NCBI RefSeq assembly: GCF_003201205.1
Contig: NZ_QICN01000002.1
Coordinates: 421,780 to 485,779 of the forward strand
From: Sinimarinibacterium flocculans
GTDB lineage: Bacteria; Pseudomonadota; Gammaproteobacteria; Nevskiales; Nevskiaceae
Direction of reading: 5' to 3'
Length of the DNA: 64,000 nucleotides
Part shown: positions 25,320 to 34,245 of the stretch, in pieces
Layout: each line of letters opens with the position of its first letter
Position numbering within the stretch: position 1 is the stretch's first letter
The notes under the pieces: model-generated
Told to the model about the DNA's origin: nothing
Seen by the model: the letters and a program-made list of their open reading frames with translations, nothing else
The model's database searches: none
Translations under genes and position numbers: made by a program

Positions 25320-27935
25320 TCAGCTGAAGACCTCGCGCTGCGAGGGCGGCAGGCGCGCGTCGTCGCGCACCGGCGCGCCCGGCGGCACCTTGAGCAGGAA
25401 CGCCGCGAACGCCGGCAGCAGCACCGCCGCGGCAATCGCGTTGGCGAAGAACATCAGCGTCAGCAGGATGCCCATGTCGACCTGGAACTGAAGGTCGGAG
25501 AACATCCAGGTGCATACCGTCGCGCCCAGTGTCAGCGCCGTGAAGATCACCGCCTTGCCGGTCTGGTGCAGGGTGTTGCGATAGGCCTCGCGCAGCTGCA
25601 TGCGCTTCTGCAGCACGTTCTCCTCGAGCACGCTGTAGATGTAGATGCCGTAGTCGACGCCGATGCCGGCGGCGAAGGCGGCGACGGCGATGTTGGAGAA
25701 CTTGACGCCGATCTCCAGCCACACCATCACCGCGTACGACACGATGTGCACCAGCGCCAGCGGCACCAGCACGCAGATCAGGCCGGCGATGCTGCGGAAC
25801 GACAGCGCGACGCAGACACCGATGCCGAGGAACAGCCACAGCAGCACCGTGTATTCGGTCTGCTTGATGACGTCGTTGACCGCGGCCATGACGCCGACGT
25901 TGCCGGTCGCGAGCTTGAACTGCACCGGCGCATCGGCCGGCTGCTCGTCGATGAAGCGGTTGATCGACGCGATGATGTGGTCGATGGTCTCGGCCTTGTG
26001 GTCCTGCGTGAAGATCAGCACCGGCATCGCGCTGCAGTCTTCGTTGAGCAGGCCGGTCGAGCTCGGGAACGGCTGCACCGTGACGACGAGCACGCCGCTG
26101 TCGCGCGGCAGCGTGTTGAACTTCGGATTGGCTTCGTTGTAGCTGTTGTAGACGCGTTGCTGCAGCTTGGGCAGCGACAGCGTCGACTGCACGCCGGCGG
26201 TGTTCTCCATGCGCCACGCGAAGCGGTCCATCTGCGAAACGATGCCGTGGTCGATGCAGCCGTCGGCCTTGCCCTCGGCGACCACCTTGAGCACGTCGAC
26301 ACCGATCGAGAAGTCCTGGACGATGCGCGAGGAATCGAGGTTGTAGCGTGCGTCCGGACGCAGCTCCGGCACGCCGTCGTGCAGCTCGCCGATCTTCAGG
26401 TCCTGCGCGATCCACTGGCCCGTCGCCCACAGCGCCACGCCGCCCATCAGCACCACGGCCGCGACCGGCTTGAGGGTGATCGCCGACAGCAGGTTCCACA
26501 CCGGCTTGAGGTGCTGGTCGCGGCGATGCTGGTAGTCGCGGAAGCGCTGCGGGTTCTTCAGCGTCGCGAAGGTCAGCAGGCACGGCAGCAGCACCTTCTT
26601 GCACAGCACGATCGCGATCAGGCCGAACATCGCGTTGGCCGCCATCTCGCGGATGATGTCGATCGGGATCAGGAACAGCGTGCCGAAGCCGACGAAGTTG
26701 GTCGCCAGCGCCGAGATGCCGGGAATCACCAGCCGGCGGTAGGTGGCGACCGCGGCGTCGAAGGCGCCGAGCCCGTTGTCGGCCGACTCGTTGAGCCAGA
26801 AGTTGGTGATCTGGATGCCGTGCGAGGTACTGATCGCGAGCACGATGAACGGCATCAGCACGGCGAACGGATCGAGACCGAAGCCGAACAGGTGCAGCAG
26901 CCCAAGCTCCCAGACCACCGCGAGCAGGCCGCACAAGGTCGGCAGCGTCGCGACGAGGAACGAACCGCAGTACCAGGCCAGCAGCAGCCAGACCAGGAAC
27001 ACGGTCAGCCCGAAGAAGCTGAACACTTCCACCGTGCTGTCGGCGATGTCGCCGACCGCCTTGGTGAAGCCGATGATGTGGATGTCGACGCCCGGGTTGT
27101 AATCCGGGTTGTCGAGCTCGACGACCTCGACCTGCGCACCGCGCAGCGTGGTGGTGGGACTCGACGCGTCGGTCGGATCGAGCGGCACCTCCAGCGCCTT
27201 GAAGCGGAACAGCGGCCCGCGCTCGTCGCTGTAGACGGTGCGCACCACCGCACCGGCTTCGAACGGCGCGCTGGCCTCGCGCAGGCGGTACTCGAACAGC
27301 CGCGGGCTGGTGAAGCGCTGGCGGATGTCCTCGAGGCGATGCGCGGTCTTGATGTAGTCGAGCTTCTCGCCGGTGACCGGGTGCCGCTCGAGCAGTTCGG
27401 CAAACACCATCGCGCCGGTCTGGTCGTTGGCGATCAGGCGGCCGATGATGCCGGCCTTCTCGATATTGGAGCGCACCCGCGCGATCATCTCCGGCGTCGG
27501 CGTGAAATCGGCCGGCACCACGTTGCCGCCCTGGAAGCCGCCTTCGACGACCTCGAGGTAGCGCACGTCGGGCGTGAAGATCGAGCTGACGCGCGAGCGG
27601 TCCATGCCCGGCGTGAAGAACACCGCCTGCGTCAGTTGGCGCAGCGTGGCCATGAACGCCGGGTCGTAGATGTCGCCCTGCTTCTGCGTCAGCGCGACCA
27701 GCGTGGTGTTGGCGCCACCGAACTCGCGCTCGTACTGCTTGTAGATCTGGATGTACGGATGCTGCAGCGGAATCTGCTTCTCGAAGCCGGCGTCGATGCG
27801 CAGATGCGTCGCCTGCCAGCCGAGCACCGCCGTGATCAGCGCGAGCACCCACAGGGTGACCCAGCGGCGGCTGAAAATCAGCGGTTCGGTCAGGCGTACG
27901 AAGGCCTGCGCGAACGCGCTACGTGAATCGTGCAT
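25320..27935 (-). CDS. RND/MMPL-family transporter (copy 1)
   Basis: An 871-residue inner-membrane transporter of the MMPL/HpnN-like branch. It has the topology 1+5 and 1+5 helices with two large periplasmic domains; motifs include HPYIQIYKQYEREFGGANTTLVAL, DPFAVLMPFIVLAISTSHGIQ and FAAGIGVDYGIYIYSVLEE. It is clearly paralogous to the other transporter in this window. The ATG chosen (MHDSRSAFAQAF) leaves 44 bases to alkB; an upstream in-frame extension is Arg-rich and overlaps alkB. It probably moves a hydrophobic substrate or product together with the downstream DUF1329, DUF1302 and YCF48 proteins. Import versus export cannot be told. Confidence 0.88.
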   Translation of the reverse strand: MHDSRSAFAQAFVRLTEPLIFSRRWVTLWVLALITAVLGWQATHLRIDAGFEKQIPLQHPYIQIYKQYEREFGGANTTLVALTQKQGDIYDPAFMATLRQLTQAVFFTPGMDRSRVSSIFTPDVRYLEVVEGGFQGGNVVPADFTPTPEMIARVRSNIEKAGIIGRLIANDQTGAMVFAELLERHPVTGEKLDYIKTAHRLEDIRQRFTSPRLFEYRLREASAPFEAGAVVRTVYSDERGPLFRFKALEVPLDPTDASSPTTTLRGAQVEVVELDNPDYNPGVDIHIIGFTKAVGDIADSTVEVFSFFGLTVFLVWLLLAWYCGSFLVATLPTLCGLLAVVWELGLLHLFGFGLDPFAVLMPFIVLAISTSHGIQITNFWLNESADNGLGAFDAAVATYRRLVIPGISALATNFVGFGTLFLIPIDIIREMAANAMFGLIAIVLCKKVLLPCLLTFATLKNPQRFRDYQHRRDQHLKPVWNLLSAITLKPVAAVVLMGGVALWATGQWIAQDLKIGELHDGVPELRPDARYNLDSSRIVQDFSIGVDVLKVVAEGKADGCIDHGIVSQMDRFAWRMENTAGVQSTLSLPKLQQRVYNSYNEANPKFNTLPRDSGVLVVTVQPFPSSTGLLNEDCSAMPVLIFTQDHKAETIDHIIASINRFIDEQPADAPVQFKLATGNVGVMAAVNDVIKQTEYTVLLWLFLGIGVCVALSFRSIAGLICVLVPLALVHIVSYAVMVWLEIGVKFSNIAVAAFAAGIGVDYGIYIYSVLEENVLQKRMQLREAYRNTLHQTGKAVIFTALTLGATVCTWMFSDLQFQVDMGILLTLMFFANAIAAAVLLPAFAAFLLKVPPGAPVRDDARLPPSQREVFS

Positions 27936-27979
27936 GCGGTGTCCTCTTGATCCTGCGCGGGTCGTTGCAGATCGGTGGT

Positions 27980-29389
27980 TCAGGCGCGACGGATCGCGAT
28001 GAAGTCCGGCTTGTCGCGCACCGCGCAATGCGGGCACGACCAGTCATCCGGCAGGCTCGCCCAGGGCGTGCCGGGCGGGTAGCCCTCCTGCGGGCAACCT
28101 GCAGCGGCGTCGTAGACGTAACTGCAGTTCGGACACTGGTGCGGCGCGTCGGCCGTGCGCGGCGTCGCCGCGCCGCTGGCCGCTTCGGCGGTGGCCGTGG
28201 CGGTCGGTCGCGCGGCGGCGGTGCTGCCCATCCAGCGCCGCAGCAGCTGCTCGCGGCGCGGCGGATGCAGGTTGGCGCGGGTCAGGTCGCCGCCGTGGTG
28301 GCGCACCACGAGCGGGTCCATCAGCCGGAACCACAGCGGCGGCAGATAGGCGATCAGCAGCATCGACGCATAGCCGGACGGCAGCTGCGGGCTGTCGTCG
28401 AAGCTGCGCAGGCTCTGGTAGCGGCGCGTCGGGTTGGCGTGGTGGTCGGAGTGGCGTTGCAGCTGGTACAGCAACAGGTTGGTCACGACATGGTTGCTGT
28501 TCCACGAGTGGCGCGGCTGGCAGCGCTCGTACCGACCGTTGGCATCCTTGAGGCGCAACAGGCCGTAATGCTCCAGGTAGTTCACGACCTCCAGCAGCGA
28601 AGCACCGTAGGCGGCCTGCGCGACGAGGAACAGCAGCGCCCACGGGCCGAGCCACAGGCTCACCGCGCCGAACAGCACCAGCGTCATCGCCCAGGCCTGC
28701 AGGATCTCGTTGTGCTGCGAGAACACCGGCTTGCGGTCGCGCTGCAGGCGCGTGCGCTCGATGTGCCAAGCCGAGCGCACGCTGCCGATCACCGTGCGCG
28801 GCAGGAAGGCCCAGAAGGTCTCGCCCATGCGCGAGCTGGCCGGGTCTTCCGGCGTCGCGACGTGCTTGTGGTGGCCCTTGTTGTGCTCGATGAAGAAATG
28901 ACCATAGGCCACCGGTGCCAGCGTGATCTTGGCGAGCCAGCGTTCGAGCGGGTTGGTCTTGTGGCCGAGTTCGTGCGCGGTGTTGATGCCCACGCCATTG
29001 ATCACGCCGACCGCGATGACCAGGCCGATCAGCTCCCACCACGCGTAGCCGCCGCTGACCGCGAGCCAGGCGCCGAACAAGGTCACGGCGTACTGGGTCG
29101 GGATATAGGCGATCACGATGCGGCGGTAATAGCGGTCCGCTTCGAGGGCGGGCACGGCGCGCTCGGGGGCATTGACCGGATCGGTGCCGATCAGCCGGTC
29201 GAGCAGCGGCACGATGCCGTAGAACACGAACGGCACGGCCCAGAACCACAGCCCTGTACCGCTCAGGTACGCGAGCAGCAGCGCCACCAGCGACATCGCC
29301 GGCAGGGCGGGACTCAGCAGCCACCAATATCGCTTGCCATCCGTCCACGCCGTGCCGTCCGGCAGCGTGGCGGTGATCACATTGTTCAT
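27980..29389 (-). CDS. alkB: AlkB-type membrane alkane hydroxylase fused to rubredoxin
   Basis: A 469-residue fusion. Residues 20-385 are an integral-membrane di-iron hydroxylase with six helices and the diagnostic His motifs HELGH (139-143), EHNKGHHKH (168-176), NYLEHYG (270-276) and QRHSDHH (311-317). After an Ala/Thr-rich linker, residues about 417-465 are a rubredoxin with four Fe ligands C419, C422, C452 and C455. It should hydroxylate a terminal methyl group with electrons from the fused rubredoxin; a reductase is not nearby. The ATG has GAGGAG just upstream, whereas an earlier in-frame start lies in the regulatory region. It heads the operon with RND, DUF1329, DUF1302 and YCF48 genes. 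The substrate may be an n-alkane or an alkyl side chain of a steroid; undecided. Confidence 0.93.
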   Translation of the reverse strand: MNNVITATLPDGTAWTDGKRYWWLLSPALPAMSLVALLLAYLSGTGLWFWAVPFVFYGIVPLLDRLIGTDPVNAPERAVPALEADRYYRRIVIAYIPTQYAVTLFGAWLAVSGGYAWWELIGLVIAVGVINGVGINTAHELGHKTNPLERWLAKITLAPVAYGHFFIEHNKGHHKHVATPEDPASSRMGETFWAFLPRTVIGSVRSAWHIERTRLQRDRKPVFSQHNEILQAWAMTLVLFGAVSLWLGPWALLFLVAQAAYGASLLEVVNYLEHYGLLRLKDANGRYERCQPRHSWNSNHVVTNLLLYQLQRHSDHHANPTRRYQSLRSFDDSPQLPSGYASMLLIAYLPPLWFRLMDPLVVRHHGGDLTRANLHPPRREQLLRRWMGSTAAARPTATATAEAASGAATPRTADAPHQCPNCSYVYDAAAGCPQEGYPPGTPWASLPDDWSCPHCAVRDKPDFIAIRRA

Positions 29390-29440
29390 GTTTGCTCCTC
29401 GAACGCGCCACCATGCTGCGCGGCGACGCCGTGTCGAGCC

Positions 29441-29477
29441 TGTCATAATCGGACATTAAACTGTCATAATGCGACAT
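29441..29477. promoter_or_regulatory. Two-copy direct repeat, probable AraC-type activator site
   Basis: TGTCATAATCGGACAT and TGTCATAATGCGACAT are 16-base direct repeats with starts 21 bases apart, two helical turns, in the gap between alkB and the divergent AraC gene. Tandem direct half-sites at that spacing are the usual AraC/XylS operator layout. The second copy runs into the AraC ATG. CATAAT within each copy may also serve as a -10 element for the regulator gene. Confidence 0.75.
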
Positions 29478-30531
29478 GCAGCGAACTTCCGGCAGCCCCA
29501 ACAAGCAGCTCCTGGTGCCCGCGCGCTACTACGTGCGGCTGGCGGAAATCCTGCCGCGCCAGGGCATCGACCTGCGTGCCGTCCTGCAGACGCTGGGGCT
29601 GCCGGAGGCCGACCTGCAACAGCCCGACGCGCGCATCGCCTTCGCCGACGTCGACCGGCTGGTCACGCACATCGTCAAGGCCGGCGCGCATTCGGAGACC
29701 GGCTTCGAGCTCGGCAAGCTGCTGTCGGTCAGCACGCACAGCGTCGTCGGCTTCGGCATGCTCAGCAGCGCAACCCTGGAGGGTTCGCTGCGCTTCGTCG
29801 CGCGCTACTTCCGCCTGGTGATGCCGAGCTTTCGCATGCGCTACAGCAGCGGCAGCGACCGCAGCGAACTGCTGTTCACGCCGGTGGTCGCGATGAGCCG
29901 CGCCTGCCTGAACTTCCATCTCGAAGCGATCGCGATCGCCGCGCTGCGCGATGCCGAGGACCTGGTCAGCGGCCGTCGCCCGCCGTGCCGGTTGACCTTG
30001 TCGATTCCCGAACCCGCACACGTGCGCCGCTACCGCGCCCTGCGCGATGTCGAATGCCGCTTCGGCGCCGAGTCCGGCCCGTTCGTGAAACTGGAGTTCT
30101 TCGGCAACCTGCGCGCGATTCCGTTGCTGCTGTCCGATCCGAATGCGCTGCAGGTCGCGGAGGAGCGCTGTCGCGCGCTGGTGCACCAGGTCACCGGCGT
30201 GCGCCGCTTCTCCGAGTGGGTGACGATGACGATCCGCGAGATGGGCGACGGCGTGCCGACGCTGCAGGAGCTGTCGAAGATGCTCAACCTGACGACGCGC
30301 ACGCTCAACCGCTATCTGGAACGCGAAGGCACCTGCTACCGCGATCTCGCCGGCAGCGTCCGCTTCGAGCTCGCCTGCGAGCGCCTCGCCGCCGGCAACA
30401 TGAGCGTCACCGAGATCGCCTACTCGCTCGGCTTCCACGACTCCGCCAACTTCGCCCGCGCGTTCCGCGCGAAGGCAGGCTGCACGCCGAGCGAGTACCG
30501 ACGCCGCTTCGGCGCCGCCGAGAGCCGCTGA
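29476..30531 (+). CDS. AraC-family transcriptional regulator
   Basis: A 351-residue regulator. The N-terminal 190 residues match the arabinose-binding-like sensing domain of the OruR/ArgR-type AraC subgroup (ARYYVRLAEILPRQGIDLRAVLQTLGL; SVVGFGMLSSATLEGSLRFVARYF). The C-terminal double helix-turn-helix reads PTLQELSKMLNLTTRTLNRYLEREGTCYRDL and SVTEIAYSLGFHDSANFARAFRAKAGCTPSEYRR. The first ATG overlaps a repeat of the putative operator and has no ribosome site, so the message may be leaderless, or translation may begin at the GTG 39 bases later. It is probably the activator of alkB. Its stop abuts the fadE30 stop without a gap. Confidence 0.9.
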   Translation: MQRTSGSPNKQLLVPARYYVRLAEILPRQGIDLRAVLQTLGLPEADLQQPDARIAFADVDRLVTHIVKAGAHSETGFELGKLLSVSTHSVVGFGMLSSATLEGSLRFVARYFRLVMPSFRMRYSSGSDRSELLFTPVVAMSRACLNFHLEAIAIAALRDAEDLVSGRRPPCRLTLSIPEPAHVRRYRALRDVECRFGAESGPFVKLEFFGNLRAIPLLLSDPNALQVAEERCRALVHQVTGVRRFSEWVTMTIREMGDGVPTLQELSKMLNLTTRTLNRYLEREGTCYRDLAGSVRFELACERLAAGNMSVTEIAYSLGFHDSANFARAFRAKAGCTPSEYRRRFGAAESR

Positions 30532-31716
30532 TCAGCCGGCCGGCCGCGGCTCGCGCGGCATGCCCAGGCCGCGCTCGGCAATCAGGTTGAGCTGGATCTC
30601 GTTGGTGCCGGCATAGATGGTGTCGGCACGCGAGAAGAAGAACATCTGCTGCAACGGGCGCACGTCCGGATCGTCCGACATCACGCTGCCCTCGGCACCG
30701 AGCACGTCCATCGCCAGTTCGCCAAGGTCGCGGTGCCAGTTCGACCAGTAATACTTGTAGATCAGCGCCTCGCGGCGCAGGCCGATTTGCCCACCGGACA
30801 ACATGCGCAGCGCGTTGTAGCGCATCACGCGCAACCCGCACCAGGCCTGCGCGATGCGCGCGCGGATCGCCGCGTCGTTCGCCCGGCCGTTGCGCTTCGC
30901 CGCCTTGATGATCAGCTCCAGCTCGTGCGCGAAGTGCATCTGCTGGCCCAGCGTCGATACGCCGCGCTCGACCTCGAGCAGGCCCATCGCCACCTTCCAG
31001 CCCTCGCCCGGCTGGCCGACGAGGTGATCGGCCTGCGCGACGGCACCGTCGAAGTAGACCTCGTTGAACTCGGCGCCACCGCTGATCTGGCGGATCGGCC
31101 GGATCTCGATGCCCGGCTGATCCAGCGGCATCAGCAGGAAGGCGAGGCCCTTGTTGCCCTTGCTGCCGGGCTCGCAGCGCGCGATCACGAAGATCCAGTC
31201 GGACTCGTGCGCGAGCGAGGTCCAGATCTTCTGGCCCTGCACCCGCCAGGAGCCGTCGGCTTCCTGCCAGCAACGCGTCTGCACGTTGGCCAGATCGGAA
31301 CCGGCGCCCGGCTCCGAATAGCCCTGCGCCCAGTATTCGCGACCGGCGACGATCTCCGGCAGGAAGCGCTGCTGCTGCGCCGGCGTGCCGAACTGGATCA
31401 GTGCCGGACCGATCAGTCCCTCGCCGATATGACCCATGCGCCCCGGCCCCCCGGCACGGGCGTATTCCTCATGGAAGATCACCTGCTGCTCGATCGACAG
31501 GCCACGCCCGCCGTGCTCGCGCGGCCAGCCGACACAGGTCCAGCCGCCCGAGGCCAGCTCGCGTTCCCAGCGCTTGCGCAGCGCCGGCTCATGCTCCTCG
31601 TCGCCGGGACCGCCGCGGAACTTCAGCGCGGCGAAGTCTCCGCTCAGGTGCTCGCGCATCCACTGCGCCACCTCGACGCGGAACGCTTCGTCGGCTGCGG
31701 TCGGCTCGAGATTCAT
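30532..31716 (-). CDS. fadE30: FadE30-like acyl-CoA dehydrogenase (HIP-CoA side chain)
   Basis: A 394-residue ACAD closely resembling M. tuberculosis FadE30, which dehydrogenates the propionyl side chain of HIP-CoA. Shared blocks from memory are GDFAALKxxGGPG near the N-terminus, LTC-or-WTC-GWPxEHGGRGLS, YSEPGAGSDLA, QKIWTSLAHxSxW, ERGVSTLGQQ and the end DTIYAGTNEIQLNLIAERGLG. The start overlaps the stop of a second, smaller ACAD as ATGA, suggesting the two products assemble together. It is the last gene of the 15-gene operon. The assignment is good for the family and probable for the substrate. Confidence 0.87.
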   Translation of the reverse strand: MNLEPTAADEAFRVEVAQWMREHLSGDFAALKFRGGPGDEEHEPALRKRWERELASGGWTCVGWPREHGGRGLSIEQQVIFHEEYARAGGPGRMGHIGEGLIGPALIQFGTPAQQQRFLPEIVAGREYWAQGYSEPGAGSDLANVQTRCWQEADGSWRVQGQKIWTSLAHESDWIFVIARCEPGSKGNKGLAFLLMPLDQPGIEIRPIRQISGGAEFNEVYFDGAVAQADHLVGQPGEGWKVAMGLLEVERGVSTLGQQMHFAHELELIIKAAKRNGRANDAAIRARIAQAWCGLRVMRYNALRMLSGGQIGLRREALIYKYYWSNWHRDLGELAMDVLGAEGSVMSDDPDVRPLQQMFFFSRADTIYAGTNEIQLNLIAERGLGMPREPRPAG

Positions 31717-32843
31717 GCCGCGTCGTCCAGCAGGGCGTCGGCGAGCTCGGCGCGCAGGCGCTCGGCATTGCCGAACCAGTTCGCCGCCGCCTGTGCACGC
31801 TTGAAGTAGAGCTGCGGGTCGTACTCCCAGGTGAAGCCGACACCGCCGTGCAACTGGATCGCCTCCTGCGCACAGTAGAACGCGGCATCTACCGCGAGCA
31901 GGCGCGCCATGATGCATTCCATCGCCAGTTGCCGCGTTTCGACGCGACCCGCGGCGCAGGCTGCGGCCCCATGGACCGCCGACCGCAGCGCTTCGATCTT
32001 CACCATCATCTGCGCGCAGCGGTGCTTGACCGCCTGGAAGCCGCCGACGACGCGCCCGAACTGCTTGCGGGTGGCGGTGTAGTCGACGGTAAGGTCCAGG
32101 CACTGCTGCGCGCAGCCGAGCTGCTCGGCCGCCAGGTACAGACGCAGCAGCGAGGCCGCTCGCGACAGTCCGTCGTCGATGCGCGCGGCACTGTCGAGCC
32201 GCTGTGCCCCGGCTGCCGCGAACCGCACGGCGGCAAAGCGCCGCGTCCGGTCCCAGGTTGGCAGGGGGTTCAATTCGACGCCCGTCGCCGCGCGCTCCAC
32301 CGCGAACAGGCCGAGCCCGCTGTCGGTCTCGGCAAACACCAGCAGCACATCGGCGGTGGCGCCATCGGCGACCTGCGCCGCGACGCCATCGAGCCGCCAG
32401 CGATCGCCGTCGGCCCGCGCCTGGATCGCCTGCGCATGCGTGGCCCAGTCGCCGACATCGCCGTACAGCGGCATGCCCATCGCGATCTCACCGGCGGCGA
32501 TGCGCGGCAGCCACTGCGCGCAGGCCGGCTCGCTGCCGATCTCGGCAATCACCGTGGCCGCGGCACACACCGTCGCAAAGAACGGCGAGCACAGCAGTCG
32601 ACGGCCGGCCTGTTCCTGGATCAGCGCCAGCTCGACCGGCCCCAGCCCGAGCCCGCCGTGGGCTTCCGCAATCGCGACCCCGCACCATCCGAGCTCGCTG
32701 CCGATGCGTTGCCAGACCTCGCGGTCGAAGCCGTTTTCCGAATCCATGGCCCGACGCACGGCCGCCGAATCGCTGACGTCGCCGAGAAAGCTCTCGGCGG
32801 CATCGCGGATCATGGTCTGGTCGTCGGTGAGCGCGAAGTCCAT
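31713..32843 (-). CDS. Acyl-CoA dehydrogenase, probable partner subunit of FadE30
   Basis: A 376-residue ACAD-fold protein. The N-terminal helical domain (DFALTDDQTMIRDAAESFLGD), middle beta domain and C-terminal helices with QFGRVVGGFQAVKHRCAQM and AIQLHGGVGFTWEYDPQLYFKR are all recognisable. The closing Y-x-G-T-x-E-I-Q segment of the adjacent ACAD is missing, a feature of the smaller subunit in alpha2beta2 steroid ACADs. The 4-base overlap with fadE30 suggests a heteromeric enzyme. The ATG (MDFALT) is chosen on family length. Its exact place in HIP degradation is not known. Confidence 0.85.
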   Translation of the reverse strand: MDFALTDDQTMIRDAAESFLGDVSDSAAVRRAMDSENGFDREVWQRIGSELGWCGVAIAEAHGGLGLGPVELALIQEQAGRRLLCSPFFATVCAAATVIAEIGSEPACAQWLPRIAAGEIAMGMPLYGDVGDWATHAQAIQARADGDRWRLDGVAAQVADGATADVLLVFAETDSGLGLFAVERAATGVELNPLPTWDRTRRFAAVRFAAAGAQRLDSAARIDDGLSRAASLLRLYLAAEQLGCAQQCLDLTVDYTATRKQFGRVVGGFQAVKHRCAQMMVKIEALRSAVHGAAACAAGRVETRQLAMECIMARLLAVDAAFYCAQEAIQLHGGVGFTWEYDPQLYFKRAQAAANWFGNAERLRAELADALLDDAA

Positions 32844-32891
32844 GCGGGGATTATCCGCGGCCCGGACCGGCGCCCTCATCATCCGATGGCA

Positions 32892-33341
32892 TTAGGGCGC
32901 GACGAGGTGCTCGGCCAGCACAGCCCGCTCCGCGTCATCGAGTTCGACGGCGCGGCGGCTATGGCCATCGATGCGGGCGAACACCGTCACCACCGTGGCT
33001 GCGCAGGTCTCGCCGTGGAAGATGCCGAGGCCGAGCGTGAACGAGCGTCGCCCGATGTGTAGCGTGCGCACGCCGATGCGCAGCTCCGCCGGATAGTGCA
33101 GCTCGCGGCGGTAGTCGATCTCCAGGCGAACGATCACGCTGTGCCGGTCGGCGTCCATCCGCCACAGGCCGGTATGCCGCAAGAACGCCGCGCGACCGCT
33201 CTCGGCGTACGTGGCGTAGGCCTTGTTGTTGACGTGACCGATCAGGTCGAGATCGGCGAAACGCACGATCTCCGGCACCCAGTAGCGGTAGGCCGCGGGG
33301 TCGGTTGCATCCGCGACCGGCGCCGACGCGCCTTCGCTCAC
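32892..33341 (-). CDS. YbgC/FadM-like hotdog acyl-CoA thioesterase
   Basis: A 149-residue hotdog protein of the 4-hydroxybenzoyl-CoA thioesterase type. The signature is VRFADLDLIGHVNNKAYATYAESGRAAFL, in which the first Asp is the catalytic carboxylate, followed by VRLEIDYRRELHYPAELRIGV. The GTG start is chosen because it overlaps the stop of the upstream SDR gene (GTGA) and gives the normal family length; upstream in-frame residues are Arg-rich and unrelated. It may release a free acid from a CoA intermediate of ring C/D degradation or recycle CoA. Confidence 0.85.
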   Translation of the reverse strand: MSEGASAPVADATDPAAYRYWVPEIVRFADLDLIGHVNNKAYATYAESGRAAFLRHTGLWRMDADRHSVIVRLEIDYRRELHYPAELRIGVRTLHIGRRSFTLGLGIFHGETCAATVVTVFARIDGHSRRAVELDDAERAVLAEHLVAP

Positions 33342-34216
33342 GTACCGTAGACCTTCTGCGGCGCGGGGGTCTCGCCGATCAGGGCGTCGACGACGTCGGT
33401 GAGTTCCGCCGGATTCCAGCGTGCGCCCTTGTCGCGGACCTGTCCGGTCCGCCAGCCGTCGGCAACCGAGAGCTTGCCGCCCTCGACCTCGAACACGCGG
33501 CCGGTGACGTGCACCGACAGCGGGCTGCACAGCCACACCACGAGCGGTGCCACGTTCTCCGGCGCGTAGTGGTCGAAGCCGCCGTCCTCCGGCTTCTTCA
33601 TCATGGCGCCGAAGACCGGTTCGGTCATGCCGGTGCGCGCAGCCGGCGCCAGGGCATTCACGGTGACGCCGTAGCGGCGCAGCTCCGCCGCCTGCACCAG
33701 CGTCAGCGTGGCGATGCCGCCCTTGGCCGCCGCGTAGTTGCTCTGGCCGACCGAGCCCTGCAGGCCGGCACCGGAGCTGGTGTTGATGATGCGCGCGTCG
33801 ACCTTCTGTCCCGCCTTGGACTGGTCGCGCCAGCGGTGCACCAGATGGCTGGCGATGCAGAAGTGGCCTTTCAGATGCACCTTGATGACCAGGTCCCAGT
33901 CTTCTTCGCTCAGCGACGCGAACATGCGGTCACGGACGATGCCGGCGTTGTTGACGACGCCGTGCACGTCGCCGAAGGCGCTGACGCCGGCCTGCACGAT
34001 GCGCGCCGCGCCGTCCATCGAAGTGATGTCGTCGCTGCTCGCAACGGCCTGGCCGCCGGCCTTGCGGATCTCGTCGACGACCGCGGCGGCGGCATCGGCC
34101 TTGATGTCGTTGACGACGACGCCGGCGCCCTCGGCGGCGAGCGCCATTGCGTAGGCACGCCCGAGACCGGCGCCCGCACCGGTGACGATGATGCTGCGGT
34201 TGTTGCAGATGCTCAT
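33338..34216 (-). CDS. SDR, 3-hydroxyacyl-CoA dehydrogenase-like
   Basis: A 292-residue SDR of the type seen in the dehydrogenase domain of 17beta-HSD4 and the mycobacterial steroid enzyme ChsB1. The cofactor motif is VTGAGAGLGRAYA (11-23), with VVNDI for adenine binding and NNAGIVRDRMFASLSEEDWD. The catalytic Ser is in INTSSGAG, and Tyr/Lys in SNYAAAKGG. The tail GRVFEVEGGKLSVADGWRTG is typical of that subgroup. It likely oxidises a 3-hydroxyacyl-CoA before thiolysis by FadA6, which is encoded just upstream in the operon. Confidence 0.87.
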   Translation of the reverse strand: MSICNNRSIIVTGAGAGLGRAYAMALAAEGAGVVVNDIKADAAAAVVDEIRKAGGQAVASSDDITSMDGAARIVQAGVSAFGDVHGVVNNAGIVRDRMFASLSEEDWDLVIKVHLKGHFCIASHLVHRWRDQSKAGQKVDARIINTSSGAGLQGSVGQSNYAAAKGGIATLTLVQAAELRRYGVTVNALAPAARTGMTEPVFGAMMKKPEDGGFDHYAPENVAPLVVWLCSPLSVHVTGRVFEVEGGKLSVADGWRTGQVRDKGARWNPAELTDVVDALIGETPAPQKVYGT

Positions 34217-34245
34217 GGACCAAACCCTCGAAACGCTCCTGACTT

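Noticed and set aside
23466-27926. A 1,486-codon open frame on the plus strand
   Set aside because: Antisense to the DUF1302, DUF1329 and RND genes, which have clear domains; the composition is typical of reverse-strand shadow reading.
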